Shown in pieces: positions 1 to 8,382 of a stretch of 48,484 nucleotides of DNA. Numbering within the stretch: position 1 is the first letter of the stretch; each line of letters starts with the position of its first letter. The DNA is from Tissierella praeacuta DSM 18095 (GTDB lineage Bacteria > Bacillota > Clostridia > Tissierellales > Tissierellaceae), in assembly GCF_900128955.1 (NCBI RefSeq), contig NZ_FQTY01000020.1:1-48484 (forward strand), read 5' to 3'. A program made the position numbers and the translations under genes. A model generated the notes under the pieces. It was not told the DNA's origin. It saw only the letters and a program-made list of their open reading frames with translations, and searched no databases.

Positions 1-351
1 ATAGTACTATGGCCTCTGCTGACTTCTCATGATAAATCTTGTTTCAACCATGGTTCATACTCTGTTTTCCCATGTCCATGAGACCTCCCCAGGTAAGAAC
101 AACAACCTTCCTCCCATGTAACCGTCACATTTACTGTAAAGAGTTCGGGTAGTATTGGACTTTGTTTTGTTAAGCAAACTCATCCTCCCTAAATCAGCCT
201 TATGTGATTTCTGTTCGTCGGTTCAGGATTTTGCCTTCGGCTTCCTTCAGATTCCACGTCGCCATGGACACCCTTGCCTTCAGCTAACGGTTCCTACTAC
301 CAAGCCCGTAGTGGACTTTCACCACCAAGTTGTTGCCCATGCTGGGCACAC
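1..351 (-). mobile_element. Group II intron, class C, 5' part (truncated by window edge)
   Basis: Read on the minus strand, the element starts at 351 with GTGTGCCCAGC, fitting the group II 5' consensus GUGYG. It continues with segments I recognise from class C introns such as that of Oceanobacillus iheyensis: a CAAGGGTGTCC stretch followed by GGCGACGTGGAATCTGAAGG, then GATGAGTTTGC and AACAAAACAAAGTCC, then TTCTTACCTGGGGAGGTCT and AGAAGTCAGCAGAGGCCATA. These are domains I to III and the beginning of domain IV, upstream of where the reverse transcriptase/maturase gene usually lies. The ORF, domains V and VI and the 3' end would lie left of the window. It sits directly after a hairpin terminator, the typical class C target. 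The small plus-strand reading frame across it is antisense and not a gene. Confidence 0.9.
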
Positions 352-352
352 T

Positions 353-390
353 TAAAAATAGGTGTACAACTAGTTGTACACCTATTTTTA
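353..390 (-). terminator. Perfect 38-nt palindrome: terminator of the wal-htrA-surE operon and intron target
   Basis: Positions 353-390 read the same on both strands. On the minus strand this is a hairpin of up to 18 bp (core GGTGTACAACT / AGTTGTACACC) whose 3' side ends in TATTTTTAA. It lies 22 bases after the last gene of the minus-strand operon. The group II intron begins 2 bases beyond it, as expected for class C introns, which use terminator hairpins as targets. Confidence 0.85.
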
Positions 391-412
391 GTTTATTCTT
401 ATGGATTCCAAA

Positions 413-715
413 TTACTCTATCATATTGTCTCTAAAAAATACTATCATCCCATAGTTCGCAAGTATTTCCATAAACTGATCATGAGTTGAGCCTTCTAAG
501 GCTTTCATCTGATTATTATCTTGATATCTTCTTTCATTTTTCTCAATCTCTTCTTCAAATATATCAATGGCTTCTTCTCTGGTTTCTAAGTTTTTAAGTA
601 AATCTATGTATCTATCATATTCTCTAGATAACTCGTCAATTACAAATTGATCTAATTCAGGATAACGTCTTACATATTCTTTTAATACTTCTTCTTTATC
701 TTTAATCTTAAACAT
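413..715 (-). CDS. Conserved hypothetical protein, 100 aa, charged and helical
   Basis: I do not recognise this family. The product is about 100 residues, acidic and rich in Glu, Lys, Asp and Arg. It has no signal peptide or membrane segment, and the N-terminal two thirds look alpha-helical (EEVLKEYVRRYPELDQFVID near the start). The ATG at 715 is preferred because AGGAG lies 8 bases upstream; the in-frame GTG at 724 directly abuts that AGGAG and is unlikely to be used. It is the last gene of the minus-strand run after surE (66-base gap) and is followed by a strong terminator. It could be a small cytoplasmic regulator or binding protein, but nothing in the sequence says which. Confidence 0.75.
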   Translation of the reverse strand: MFKIKDKEEVLKEYVRRYPELDQFVIDELSREYDRYIDLLKNLETREEAIDIFEEEIEKNERRYQDNNQMKALEGSTHDQFMEILANYGMIVFFRDNMIE

Positions 716-781
716 AGAGCACACTCCTTTCCACTAAAGTAGTACCCTATTATTACCCAAAATTATAATAAATATTCAACT

Positions 782-1531
782 TTAAAACCATTTTTTTACT
801 TCTTCCAATAATTTAAAATTGGTTAAATCATAATGCAAAGGAGTCACCGTTACATACCCTTCCTTTAAATAATATCTATCTGTATCCTTTTCTATTTCTG
901 TTTCTCGTCTACCTTTTAACTTTAATATCTTTTCTCCTTTTTCATTATAGTCCATAAAATAATAATCGTAAATTACCCCACCTATTTTACAAACCTTTAT
1001 ACCTAATATATCTTCTTCATTTCTATATGGTATATTTATATTTAGAACTATATTAGATTTACTTAATTGCTCTTTAGATTCTTCTAATACTTTTTTTGCA
1101 TATTTAGCAGCAATATCAAACTTTGCATTGCCATCTACTAATTCAGCTGACACTGCTATGGAAGGTATCTTATAAATATTTGCTTCTATAGCTGCTGATA
1201 CTGTTCCTGAATAAAGAATATCCATCCCTGAATTTAATCCTATATTTGTACCAGAAAAAACCATATCCACAGGACCATCGGCTAAAACTTCTAAACCAGT
1301 TCTAACACAATCAGCTGGTGTACCAGATATACTATATGCTTTGGATTTAATCCCTTCTAACTCTACTTCCTTCACTACTAAAGGTTGAAACAATGTAATA
1401 GCATGACTCTGTGCAGATCTTTGAATTTCAGGTGCTACTATAATCACTTCATGATCTTTTTCTAATTCTTTTGCTAATGTATATATTCCCTCCGCCATTA
1501 TTCCATCATCATTTGTTAATAGTATCCTCAT
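782..1531 (-). CDS. surE: 5'/3'-nucleotidase SurE
   Basis: The 249-residue protein has the usual SurE length. It starts with MRILLTNDDGI, whose paired Asp residues bind the divalent metal. The GTPADCVRTG segment and the SGTNIGLNSGMDILYSGTV segment carry the conserved Ser/Asn of the metal and phosphate site. The family hydrolyses 5'- and 3'-nucleoside monophosphates and short polyphosphates in the cytoplasm. The ATG at 1531 follows AAGGAGG. It lies 20 bases downstream of htrA on the same strand, at the end of the wal gene cluster. Its link to cell-wall signalling is by location only. Confidence 0.95.
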   Translation of the reverse strand: MRILLTNDDGIMAEGIYTLAKELEKDHEVIIVAPEIQRSAQSHAITLFQPLVVKEVELEGIKSKAYSISGTPADCVRTGLEVLADGPVDMVFSGTNIGLNSGMDILYSGTVSAAIEANIYKIPSIAVSAELVDGNAKFDIAAKYAKKVLEESKEQLSKSNIVLNINIPYRNEEDILGIKVCKIGGVIYDYYFMDYNEKGEKILKLKGRRETEIEKDTDRYYLKEGYVTVTPLHYDLTNFKLLEEVKKWF

Positions 1532-1551
1532 AAATAGTCCTCCTTAATATC

Positions 1552-2697
1552 TTAGAATTTTGTAAATGTAATTTCTGTCTTTATCTCTTCTCCACCTCTA
1601 TTTATTGTTAAAATTGCTTTATCTCCAATTCTATATTTATATAATATTTTTCTCAACTGAGTCATAGTTTCAACATTTTGGTTATCTAACTTAACTATTA
1701 CATCTAAAGGTTTTAAATCTGCATTTACTGCTGGTGAATTGGGAAATAGTTTTACAATTACAACTCCATTATTTGTTTTTAACTTAACTCCAGATTGTCT
1801 TTCATACCTATCTACCTCTATACCTTGGAAACCAATATATACATTATTGAAACTACCTTCCTTGATTACTTCCTCTGCAATTGATTTAACAAGATTTATT
1901 GGTATGGCAAAACCCAAACCTTCTCCAGTCTGAATTTTTGCAGTATTTAATCCAATTACTTCTCCTTTATTATTTAAAAGTGGTCCACCGCTATTTCCTG
2001 GATTTATAGAGGCATCAGTTTGTATCAAGTCTTCTATTACATTATATTGATCTACTCTAATAGAACGATGTAATCCTGAAATTATCCCAGAAGTTACAGA
2101 CCTTTGGAAATCAAGTCCCAGTGGATTACCTATTGCAATTGCTAATTGACCAACTTCTAATAAATCCGAATCACCTAAATCTGCTACTTTGAGATTTCTA
2201 GCCTCTACCTTCACTATTGCTAAATCAAGAGCCGAATCATACCATAAAACTTTACCGGGCATTTTATCCATATTTTCAATAAGAACAGTTATGCTCTTTG
2301 CCTTCCCATCTCCTATTACATGTGAATTAGTTAGAATATATCCATTCGAATCTATTATTACCCCTGAACCAACTCCCTCTGTATCCCTAGCCCAAAAGAA
2401 TTCCCTAACTTCTTGAACTGTAGTTATGCCTACTACAGAGCCTATATTCTTTTTCGCCACAGCAGTTACTGTAGAAATATCTTCCGTAGGAGTTATATTT
2501 ATCTTGTTTATATTTTCAACTTCTTCTCTTACAAAAATATCTGGCATGGGCAATATTTTGCCATATAAGTAAGTTGGCGCAATATATACACTTAAAACTC
2601 CACCTATAATTGCTCCCACCAATGCTACTATAAAGTATGAAAAAAGTCCCCTTTTCTTAGGTGGTCTATTATAGCTATAGTAATTATAGTCCCCCAT
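1552..2697 (-). CDS. htrA: HtrA/DegP-family membrane-anchored serine protease
   Basis: The 381-residue protein has a cytoplasmic N-terminus, one membrane segment at about residues 18-40, a trypsin-like domain (about 75-270) and a C-terminal PDZ domain (about 285-375). The triad is visible: His126 in TNSHVIG, Asp158 in SALDLAIVKV and Ser236 in NPGNSGGPL. It probably degrades or refolds damaged proteins outside the membrane, like Bacillus YyxA (HtrC), which lies in the same wal gene neighbourhood. The start has AAGGAGG at good spacing. It is 12 bases downstream of walJ, so the two are very likely cotranscribed. Confidence 0.95.
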   Translation of the reverse strand: MGDYNYYSYNRPPKKRGLFSYFIVALVGAIIGGVLSVYIAPTYLYGKILPMPDIFVREEVENINKINITPTEDISTVTAVAKKNIGSVVGITTVQEVREFFWARDTEGVGSGVIIDSNGYILTNSHVIGDGKAKSITVLIENMDKMPGKVLWYDSALDLAIVKVEARNLKVADLGDSDLLEVGQLAIAIGNPLGLDFQRSVTSGIISGLHRSIRVDQYNVIEDLIQTDASINPGNSGGPLLNNKGEVIGLNTAKIQTGEGLGFAIPINLVKSIAEEVIKEGSFNNVYIGFQGIEVDRYERQSGVKLKTNNGVVIVKLFPNSPAVNADLKPLDVIVKLDNQNVETMTQLRKILYKYRIGDKAILTINRGGEEIKTEITFTKF

Positions 2698-2709
2698 TCT
2701 AATACCTCC

Positions 2710-3504
2710 TTATAGATTATAAATTATTGTTGCTTTATCCCTATAGGTTAAATCCAACTTAATATCCTTATTGACATCTATTCCATGATTTGACAACAGA
2801 TTACTAACAGTTTTATAAGCAATCTCAGGTGTATTATTATCTCTACTTAAATGCCCTAACAATACAATTTCTTCATTTCCCTGTATAATTTCTCCTAAAG
2901 TCATAGCTGCATCATCATTGGATAGATGTCCATTGGCACTAAGTATTCTCTGTTTTAATGGCCATGGATAATTACCTTTCTTTAGCATATCTATATCATG
3001 ATTAGCTTCTAACAAATAAAGATTAGAATTTTTTATATTTGATTTAATATTATCATTTACTTTTCCCGTATCAGTTATAATGCTAATTTTAACCTTATTA
3101 TAAAAAAATATATAACCAACTGGTTCCAATGCATCATGAAAAATATTAATTGGATAAACTTGAATATCCCTAATATTGAAATAATTTTCAGATTTAAATA
3201 TTTTTATATTCTTATCCTGTATCTTTCCAATTGTCTTATTCATACCTATCCATGTACTTTCATTGGCATATATAGGTAAGTCATATCTTCTTGAAAAAAC
3301 TCCTACTCCTTTTACATGATCAATATGTTCATGAGTCACCACTATTCCATCTATATCCTTTGGATTCACCCCTATTGATGATAATAACTGCTCCAATCTT
3401 TTCCCAGAAAATCCAGCATCTATTAATATTTTTGATTTCTCAGTTTCAATATATTGACAGTTCCCAGAGCTACCACTAGATAAGGAACAAAATTTAACTT
3501 CCAC
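2710..3504 (-). CDS. walJ: WalJ (YycJ) metallo-beta-lactamase-fold hydrolase
   Basis: The 264-residue cytoplasmic protein has the metal-binding motif THEHIDH (His58, His60, Asp62, His63), a later TDTG motif and a C-terminal GHLS. This fits the YycJ/WalJ family. These proteins resemble DNA exonucleases and have been linked to coordinating replication with cell division in Bacillus. The start is a GTG at 3504 with AGGGG 8 bases upstream. A strong hairpin terminator separates it from yycI upstream, so walJ-htrA-surE may be expressed partly apart from walRK. The substrate cannot be told from sequence. Confidence 0.92.
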   Translation of the reverse strand: MEVKFCSLSSGSSGNCQYIETEKSKILIDAGFSGKRLEQLLSSIGVNPKDIDGIVVTHEHIDHVKGVGVFSRRYDLPIYANESTWIGMNKTIGKIQDKNIKIFKSENYFNIRDIQVYPINIFHDALEPVGYIFFYNKVKISIITDTGKVNDNIKSNIKNSNLYLLEANHDIDMLKKGNYPWPLKQRILSANGHLSNDDAAMTLGEIIQGNEEIVLLGHLSRDNNTPEIAYKTVSNLLSNHGIDVNKDIKLDLTYRDKATIIYNL

Positions 3505-3546
3505 AATAATTTCCCCTTTTTTATATTATAGTTTATATATGTAAAA

Positions 3547-3573
3547 AAAAGAAGAATTTCTAATTCTTCTTTT
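3547..3573 (-). terminator. Terminator between yycI and walJ
   Basis: A 12-bp stem (3547-3558 with 3562-3573) and 3-base loop is followed on the minus strand by a run of T residues (8 in a row counting the end of the stem). It overlaps the stop codon of yycI. Form and position fit an intrinsic terminator or attenuator inside the wal cluster. Confidence 0.75.
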
Positions 3574-4417
3574 AATAATTATCTATTATTATCTTATACC
3601 CATCATCAAACAAAACTCTCCATGCTGGGAATGTATTTCCCTTTCTTGGATCATTTGGCTCCTTAACATATTTTTGTTCCATCGGACCAAAGTAATAGCA
3701 TAAGGAGATATCTTTTATAGTTTTTCCATACACTTCTTCCTTACCTAGCAAGCTAAGTATAGCCTTTGGAGCAGTACTAATATATATAGGTGTCTCCCCT
3801 TCGTTTAACACCTTTAGCCATATTCTGTCTAACTTTCTGACTCCTCTACTATCTATTTCCATAGTGGTATTAGCTTTCTCTAGATATTTATCCTTATATA
3901 TCTTTGAAAATTCTAGATAATAAGTATCCCCTTCATTTTTAATATATGATAATAACATATCTGAAGTATCATAATTTCTTTCCTCAAGAAATTTAATTGC
4001 AATGGTTTTAGCAAGTTCATTATTTAAATTCTTATATTTATTTTCTTGTTTTTTATTTTCATAGCTTAATATCTTTTTATTTGTAATTAATATATATTCA
4101 TCATTATATATGATTCCTGTAGTTCCTTTGTCCTTTGATTCTATTTTACCTTTACCATTAAAATACTTTCTATTGGCCTCATATGAATCTAACATTTCAT
4201 ATTCCACTGTTAAAATATTTAAACTTGGAATTTCCTTAGGCATTTCTGTATCTATAAAAATATTTTTATTATTTAGAAGTTTAGTTACATCCTCGATAAA
4301 TCCTTCCTTAGTTGTTGTTTCTACTTGTCTTTGACTTGACAGCAGAACAGCTACCAATAATATATTGGTTACTAGAAACGCAACTATTAAGATGGTTTTT
4401 GCCTTTGACCAATCCAT
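3572..4417 (-). CDS. yycI: YycI (WalI), regulatory partner of WalK
   Basis: The 281-residue protein has one N-terminal membrane segment right after MDWSKAKTI (about residues 8-26) and a long extracytoplasmic part, the normal YycI layout and length (about 280 in Bacillus). The N-terminal motif D-W-S-K-A-K is typical. YycI and YycH form a membrane complex with the kinase WalK and modulate its activity. It follows yycH by 22 bases on the same strand, with GGTGA before the ATG. A terminator overlaps its stop codon. Confidence 0.9.
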   Translation of the reverse strand: MDWSKAKTILIVAFLVTNILLVAVLLSSQRQVETTTKEGFIEDVTKLLNNKNIFIDTEMPKEIPSLNILTVEYEMLDSYEANRKYFNGKGKIESKDKGTTGIIYNDEYILITNKKILSYENKKQENKYKNLNNELAKTIAIKFLEERNYDTSDMLLSYIKNEGDTYYLEFSKIYKDKYLEKANTTMEIDSRGVRKLDRIWLKVLNEGETPIYISTAPKAILSLLGKEEVYGKTIKDISLCYYFGPMEQKYVKEPNDPRKGNTFPAWRVLFDDGYKIIIDNY

Positions 4418-4439
4418 TTAATTCACCATCCGATACTCC

Positions 4440-5870
4440 TTATTTTTTTTCATATACTAAAGATCCATTATAGATATCAAAGGCATAAAGCCCATCATTC
4501 ATTTTTATAACCCATACTCCTATTAATTCATCACCCATATCTTTTAAACAAGGATCAAAATATGCTAAATTAATATCTTGTATAAAGGATGATGATAAGA
4601 TTTCTTCTATATCTGGCATCTCTTTATCTTTTGGAATAATATTATTTTCTTCCAAGTACTTTTGAGTTATAAAATCATAATTCATATCTATTACATCAAA
4701 AGAAGCTAACATCCTTTCCCCTTGTGGAATATTGTCTACTGGTTTATTCATATCTTTTCTAATAAAATGTTTATAAGACCTTATATGATTATTAAATACC
4801 TCTATTTGAACAAAATCTGACATTCCATTGCCTAAGATTACAGGAATACCTCTAACTCTATATCTAAATGTTAGATTATAACCTAAACTATCATCTGCTC
4901 TGATTTCTTCAACCTTAGATAAATACATTCCTTTTGATACACCTACATTTTTAGATATAAACCCAGCTGCAGTGCTTAAACTTTCATATAAATTGCTCTT
5001 CTTTACTACTTGTTCTAAGGGATGAAAATACTCTAAGGTACCATTAATATTTAATTTCAGAACTCTTTGATTATAGATATACATAGTTGAGCCACTATTT
5101 TCAACTATTTCTCTTATATAATCAATATCTTTATTAAAAAATTTCTTTGCTAACTCTTTCTTTTCCTCATCATCTAAGTTTCTTATTTCGTTTTCTACAT
5201 ATATTTCTGGTAATGTATTTTTCATTTCATATGAAATATATATATCATTATTAATTTTTAAAGCTTCCCTTATTGAACGATAATAATTATAATTCCCAGC
5301 CTCTTCTATGGTGATAATCTTTTCCTTAAGATTGGTAGTATCAACAGATTTATCATATATAGCTATATGTTTTTGCCCATCAGAAAAGACAAAAAAAGGA
5401 TCCTCTTTACCTAAATAGATATAAATGCTACTTACATTAGGTATTGTATCTACAACAAGATTAGGATCTTTGACGTCTAAGGCCTTAGCCAATATATAAG
5501 TATTTATTTTATCAGGAAAGTAAAAACTTATGGATCTTTTTCCATTATAAGTTAAAAACTCATCATTTGGTAAGTCTACAATTTTAATGTCCTTCGATCC
5601 CAAGATACCATTTAAGATTGCTCTGGAATTTGTCCATAACCCATACTTAGAATCATCATAAAAAATAGTATGATTTTTATCATTGAAATTTAACAGATAC
5701 TTATTAGGCACTATCATATCTGATAATAAATATGAGGAGCCATATGCTTCTTGATCTTTGTTAAGTATATGAAACATTTCATTTGGCAATTCCATCCATA
5801 ATTTCTTAGTAAATAGCAAACTAATACATACTAATGATATCAATAGGTAAGTTTTAATCCTTTCTTTCAC
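4440..5870 (-). CDS. yycH: YycH (WalH), regulatory partner of WalK
   Basis: The product (476 residues from the GTG) has an N-terminal membrane segment after MKERIKTYLL and a large extracytoplasmic region, matching the size and position of YycH proteins (about 450 residues). I prefer the GTG at 5870, with GGAG 9 bases upstream, over the ATG at 5891, which has no ribosome binding site. Sequence similarity to Bacillus YycH is weak by eye, so the call rests on topology, length and its place between walK and yycI. Confidence 0.85.
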   Translation of the reverse strand: MKERIKTYLLISLVCISLLFTKKLWMELPNEMFHILNKDQEAYGSSYLLSDMIVPNKYLLNFNDKNHTIFYDDSKYGLWTNSRAILNGILGSKDIKIVDLPNDEFLTYNGKRSISFYFPDKINTYILAKALDVKDPNLVVDTIPNVSSIYIYLGKEDPFFVFSDGQKHIAIYDKSVDTTNLKEKIITIEEAGNYNYYRSIREALKINNDIYISYEMKNTLPEIYVENEIRNLDDEEKKELAKKFFNKDIDYIREIVENSGSTMYIYNQRVLKLNINGTLEYFHPLEQVVKKSNLYESLSTAAGFISKNVGVSKGMYLSKVEEIRADDSLGYNLTFRYRVRGIPVILGNGMSDFVQIEVFNNHIRSYKHFIRKDMNKPVDNIPQGERMLASFDVIDMNYDFITQKYLEENNIIPKDKEMPDIEEILSSSFIQDINLAYFDPCLKDMGDELIGVWVIKMNDGLYAFDIYNGSLVYEKK

Positions 5871-5900
5871 ATTAACCATCTCCAATATCATAGGTAAGTA

Positions 5901-6497
5901 TTATTTTAATATCTGTATCATATCTGTAAGTTTTACTTCTTTTGTTTCAGCCCCCATTTCTGGAATCTTTACATATACAATTTTCTCAACAGTTGGAACT
6001 CCATCTACACCGAAATCAATAATTATTTTATTAATACCTGTTACTAAATCAAGTTGCTTATCAAAAAAACCCATATTGCCTGCTTTTACAGTTTCATTAA
6101 AAACTTCTATATAATCATTTTTGGTAGGCAATTTTAGAAGATTGAAACTCTTTCTTGTAAGATCAGTAGTACCATATACTTTAATTACAATTGAAGTTCC
6201 AGAAGGAGCCTTGCCATTTATAAAAATAACCTTATCCTCTGTAGAATAAGCATCTTTTTCAGGATTTATCACTTGATATTTAGATATATCATTTTTTTGA
6301 TCAGCCTTAGTTAATTGCTTAGTCTCAGTTGATTGCTCTACCTTAGGTGTTTGTTCAACTTTAGGTAGTTGCTCTGGTTTAGTTGTTTGTTCAACTTTAA
6401 TTGTATTAACTGTATTAGTTGGATTAGCCAAAGCTGTTGAACTAATAGCAATTATACTAGTGCCAATAAATAAACTAGCTAATGTCTTTTTCCACAT
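5901..6497 (-). CDS. Secreted protein with Pro/Lys/Glu-Gln repeat linker, inside the wal operon
   Basis: I do not recognise a named family. The 198-residue product has a clear signal peptide (MWKK, then a hydrophobic stretch, then ALA before NPTN, a likely signal peptidase I site). Next is a low-complexity linker at about residues 30-62 built from imperfect K-x-E-Q-T/S repeats, then a C-terminal beta-rich domain of about 120 residues that looks like an Ig-like surface domain. There is no lipobox Cys and no sortase motif. The start at 6497 is set by AAAGGAGG 7 bases upstream; the longer frame to 6518 would begin upstream of that site. It lies between walK and yycH, where Bacillus has no gene, and is preceded by a candidate WalR box. 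It may be a sensor or wall-binding accessory of WalK; this is inference. Confidence 0.85.
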   Translation of the reverse strand: MWKKTLASLFIGTSIIAISSTALANPTNTVNTIKVEQTTKPEQLPKVEQTPKVEQSTETKQLTKADQKNDISKYQVINPEKDAYSTEDKVIFINGKAPSGTSIVIKVYGTTDLTRKSFNLLKLPTKNDYIEVFNETVKAGNMGFFDKQLDLVTGINKIIIDFGVDGVPTVEKIVYVKIPEMGAETKEVKLTDMIQILK

Positions 6498-6530
6498 TCC
6501 ATATCCTCCTTTACACATTACTTTAATTGT

Positions 6531-6563
6531 ATTATATATTACATATATTACAAAACTGTTACA
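6531..6563 (-). promoter_or_regulatory. Candidate WalR box and promoter inside the wal operon
   Basis: On the minus strand TGTAAC-N5-TGTAAT (6563 down to 6547) matches the WalR consensus TGTWAH-N5-TGTWAH. A perfect TATAAT -10 element lies at 6536-6531, 10 bases beyond. The box covers where a -35 would be, and no good -35 is present, as in an activator-dependent promoter. It would drive the secreted-protein gene, yycH and yycI. Confidence 0.55.
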
Positions 6564-6580
6564 ACATAATTAAGATTGAA

Positions 6581-8380
6581 TTACACTTTATTAAAAGGTA
6601 TTCTTATTTCAACGGTAGTTCCCTCATTAAAGTCACTTTCAAGTAGAATTTCACCACCATGAGCTTCTATTATTTGCTTTGCAATAGAAAGCCCAAGCCC
6701 AGTACCTCCAGACTCCCTACTTCTTCCTTTTTCCACCCTATAAAATCTTTCAAATATCCTATTCTGATCTTCTTTAGGAATGCCTATACCATTATCTTTT
6801 ATTTCTATGCTTATAAATTTATCTAAACTTCTTGAAATAATCTCTATTTCTCCATTATCTTCTGTGTATTTTATAGCATTGGAAACTATATTTAGTATAA
6901 CCTGCTCTATGCCATCTTTATCTATTACAATATTTGGCAAATTCTCTTCCATATTTACAATAACATTATGTTGCTTTTCTTTAAAAGAAAATTCTAGTTT
7001 CAATAATATTTCCTTCAAAAGCTCATTAACTGAAACCTCTTGCTTTTTCCAAGTGGTTTTTTTATAATCTAAATTTGAAAGCTGTAACAAATCCCTTACA
7101 AGTCTTGTCATTCTATCACATTCATCATCAATTACAGATAAAAACTTCTTTCCAATCTCGTCATTAACTGTATTTTCCATTAATGTTTCCGTATAGCTTT
7201 TTATAGTTGTAATAGGTGTCTTTAACTCATGGGACACATTTGCTACAAATTCTTTTCTCATATTATCTAGTTTATGCTCATTTGTCATATCTTGAAACAC
7301 TATTATAAGCCCACCAATATTGTTCTTTTCATTTTTAAAGGGAGCGTATTTAACCTTATATACATGACTATCTATCTCTAAAGTTCGAGCTCCATCTAGA
7401 GTTGCTTCATCATCATAATTAATCCCTTCCAGATTTATAAGTTTTAAAGAAATTATCTCTCTAAAAGTACTTCCCGACTCTAGAATTTTGCCTTGAGTGG
7501 ATTCTAATATATCCATAGCAATAGGATTGGCGTGTATTATATTTCCATTAATATCTACTGCTATAACCCCTTCTGCCATATAGTTAAAAATCGTATCTAA
7601 TTTAGATCTTTCTAAATCCATTTCCTGTATTGTATCTTTTAATTTTAATGTTAAATGGTTAAACATACTAGCTAATTGACCAATCTCATCGTCTGATTTC
7701 ACTTCAACAAATTGATCAAAATTCCCCATTGCCATTTCTTCTGCTTTATTTGTTACATCCCTAATAGGCTCTGTAATACTTGAAGCTATTAAATAACCTA
7801 AAAACACTGTAATTAAAAGAGCCATAACAGTTGCATTTGTAAGTATCTTTTTTGATTCATTGACCGTTACATATACATTCTGTAAATCAGATACCATATA
7901 TATTACTCCCTTGACTTTACCTACTCCTGTTAGGACTGGATAGGCTATATGGTTCTCTTTATTTTCTCTTGTAACTTGACTTGCCCTTTTTTCTCCTCTA
8001 TAATAAGCATCTACTATTAATGTTGGATCAAGTTTAGAATATAACGCATTTTTCCCAACTACCTCTTTATATTCCTTTGATGATGAAGCTATTATAGTAG
8101 GTAATTCTTCATCATATATTATATATAATATTTCATTGCTGCCTAATCTCCACTCACTTAATGTCTGTTGTATTTCTGATTGCACACTAAGCCAATCATC
8201 TTCTGCTAAATACGAAGACGATTCTATTATAGTCTGTATATTCTGTTCCATAGAACTAGTAATATTTGCTATCTGCTGGGTTTCTAGCCTTCCAATAATA
8301 AATATACCAACTATAACCATTGCAATAAATACTAGTAAAAAATAAACTACAATAAACCTCCATTTTATACTAGCAAACAT
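6581..8380 (-). CDS. walK: WalK sensor histidine kinase
   Basis: The 599-residue kinase has the full WalK layout: a membrane segment at about 8-30, an extracytoplasmic sensor domain (about 31-180), a second membrane segment (about 183-203), HAMP (about 200-250), PAS (about 258-370), the HisKA domain with phospho-acceptor His384 in VANVSHELKTP, and an ATPase domain with the N box (SNAIKYTEDNG), DNGIGIP and GTGLGLS. It phosphorylates WalR in response to the state of the cell wall. It starts just 2 bases after walR ends, with AGGAGGG before the ATG, so translation is coupled. Confidence 0.97.
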   Translation of the reverse strand: MFASIKWRFIVVYFLLVFIAMVIVGIFIIGRLETQQIANITSSMEQNIQTIIESSSYLAEDDWLSVQSEIQQTLSEWRLGSNEILYIIYDEELPTIIASSSKEYKEVVGKNALYSKLDPTLIVDAYYRGEKRASQVTRENKENHIAYPVLTGVGKVKGVIYMVSDLQNVYVTVNESKKILTNATVMALLITVFLGYLIASSITEPIRDVTNKAEEMAMGNFDQFVEVKSDDEIGQLASMFNHLTLKLKDTIQEMDLERSKLDTIFNYMAEGVIAVDINGNIIHANPIAMDILESTQGKILESGSTFREIISLKLINLEGINYDDEATLDGARTLEIDSHVYKVKYAPFKNEKNNIGGLIIVFQDMTNEHKLDNMRKEFVANVSHELKTPITTIKSYTETLMENTVNDEIGKKFLSVIDDECDRMTRLVRDLLQLSNLDYKKTTWKKQEVSVNELLKEILLKLEFSFKEKQHNVIVNMEENLPNIVIDKDGIEQVILNIVSNAIKYTEDNGEIEIISRSLDKFISIEIKDNGIGIPKEDQNRIFERFYRVEKGRSRESGGTGLGLSIAKQIIEAHGGEILLESDFNEGTTVEIRIPFNKV

Positions 8381-8382
8381 AG

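Noticed and set aside
155-355. Plus-strand open frame of 66 codons at the left end
   Set aside because: It is antisense to the conserved group II intron RNA, and its apparent protein similarity across genomes would reflect intron conservation, not coding.
1541-1575. TGTAAA/TGTAAT pair resembling a WalR box
   Set aside because: It lies inside the end of htrA, and the spacing does not fit the 11-base period.
6300-6410. Tandem DNA repeats suggesting a CRISPR or VNTR
   Set aside because: The repeats are imperfect and in frame, encoding the K-x-E-Q linker of the secreted protein; there are no spacers.
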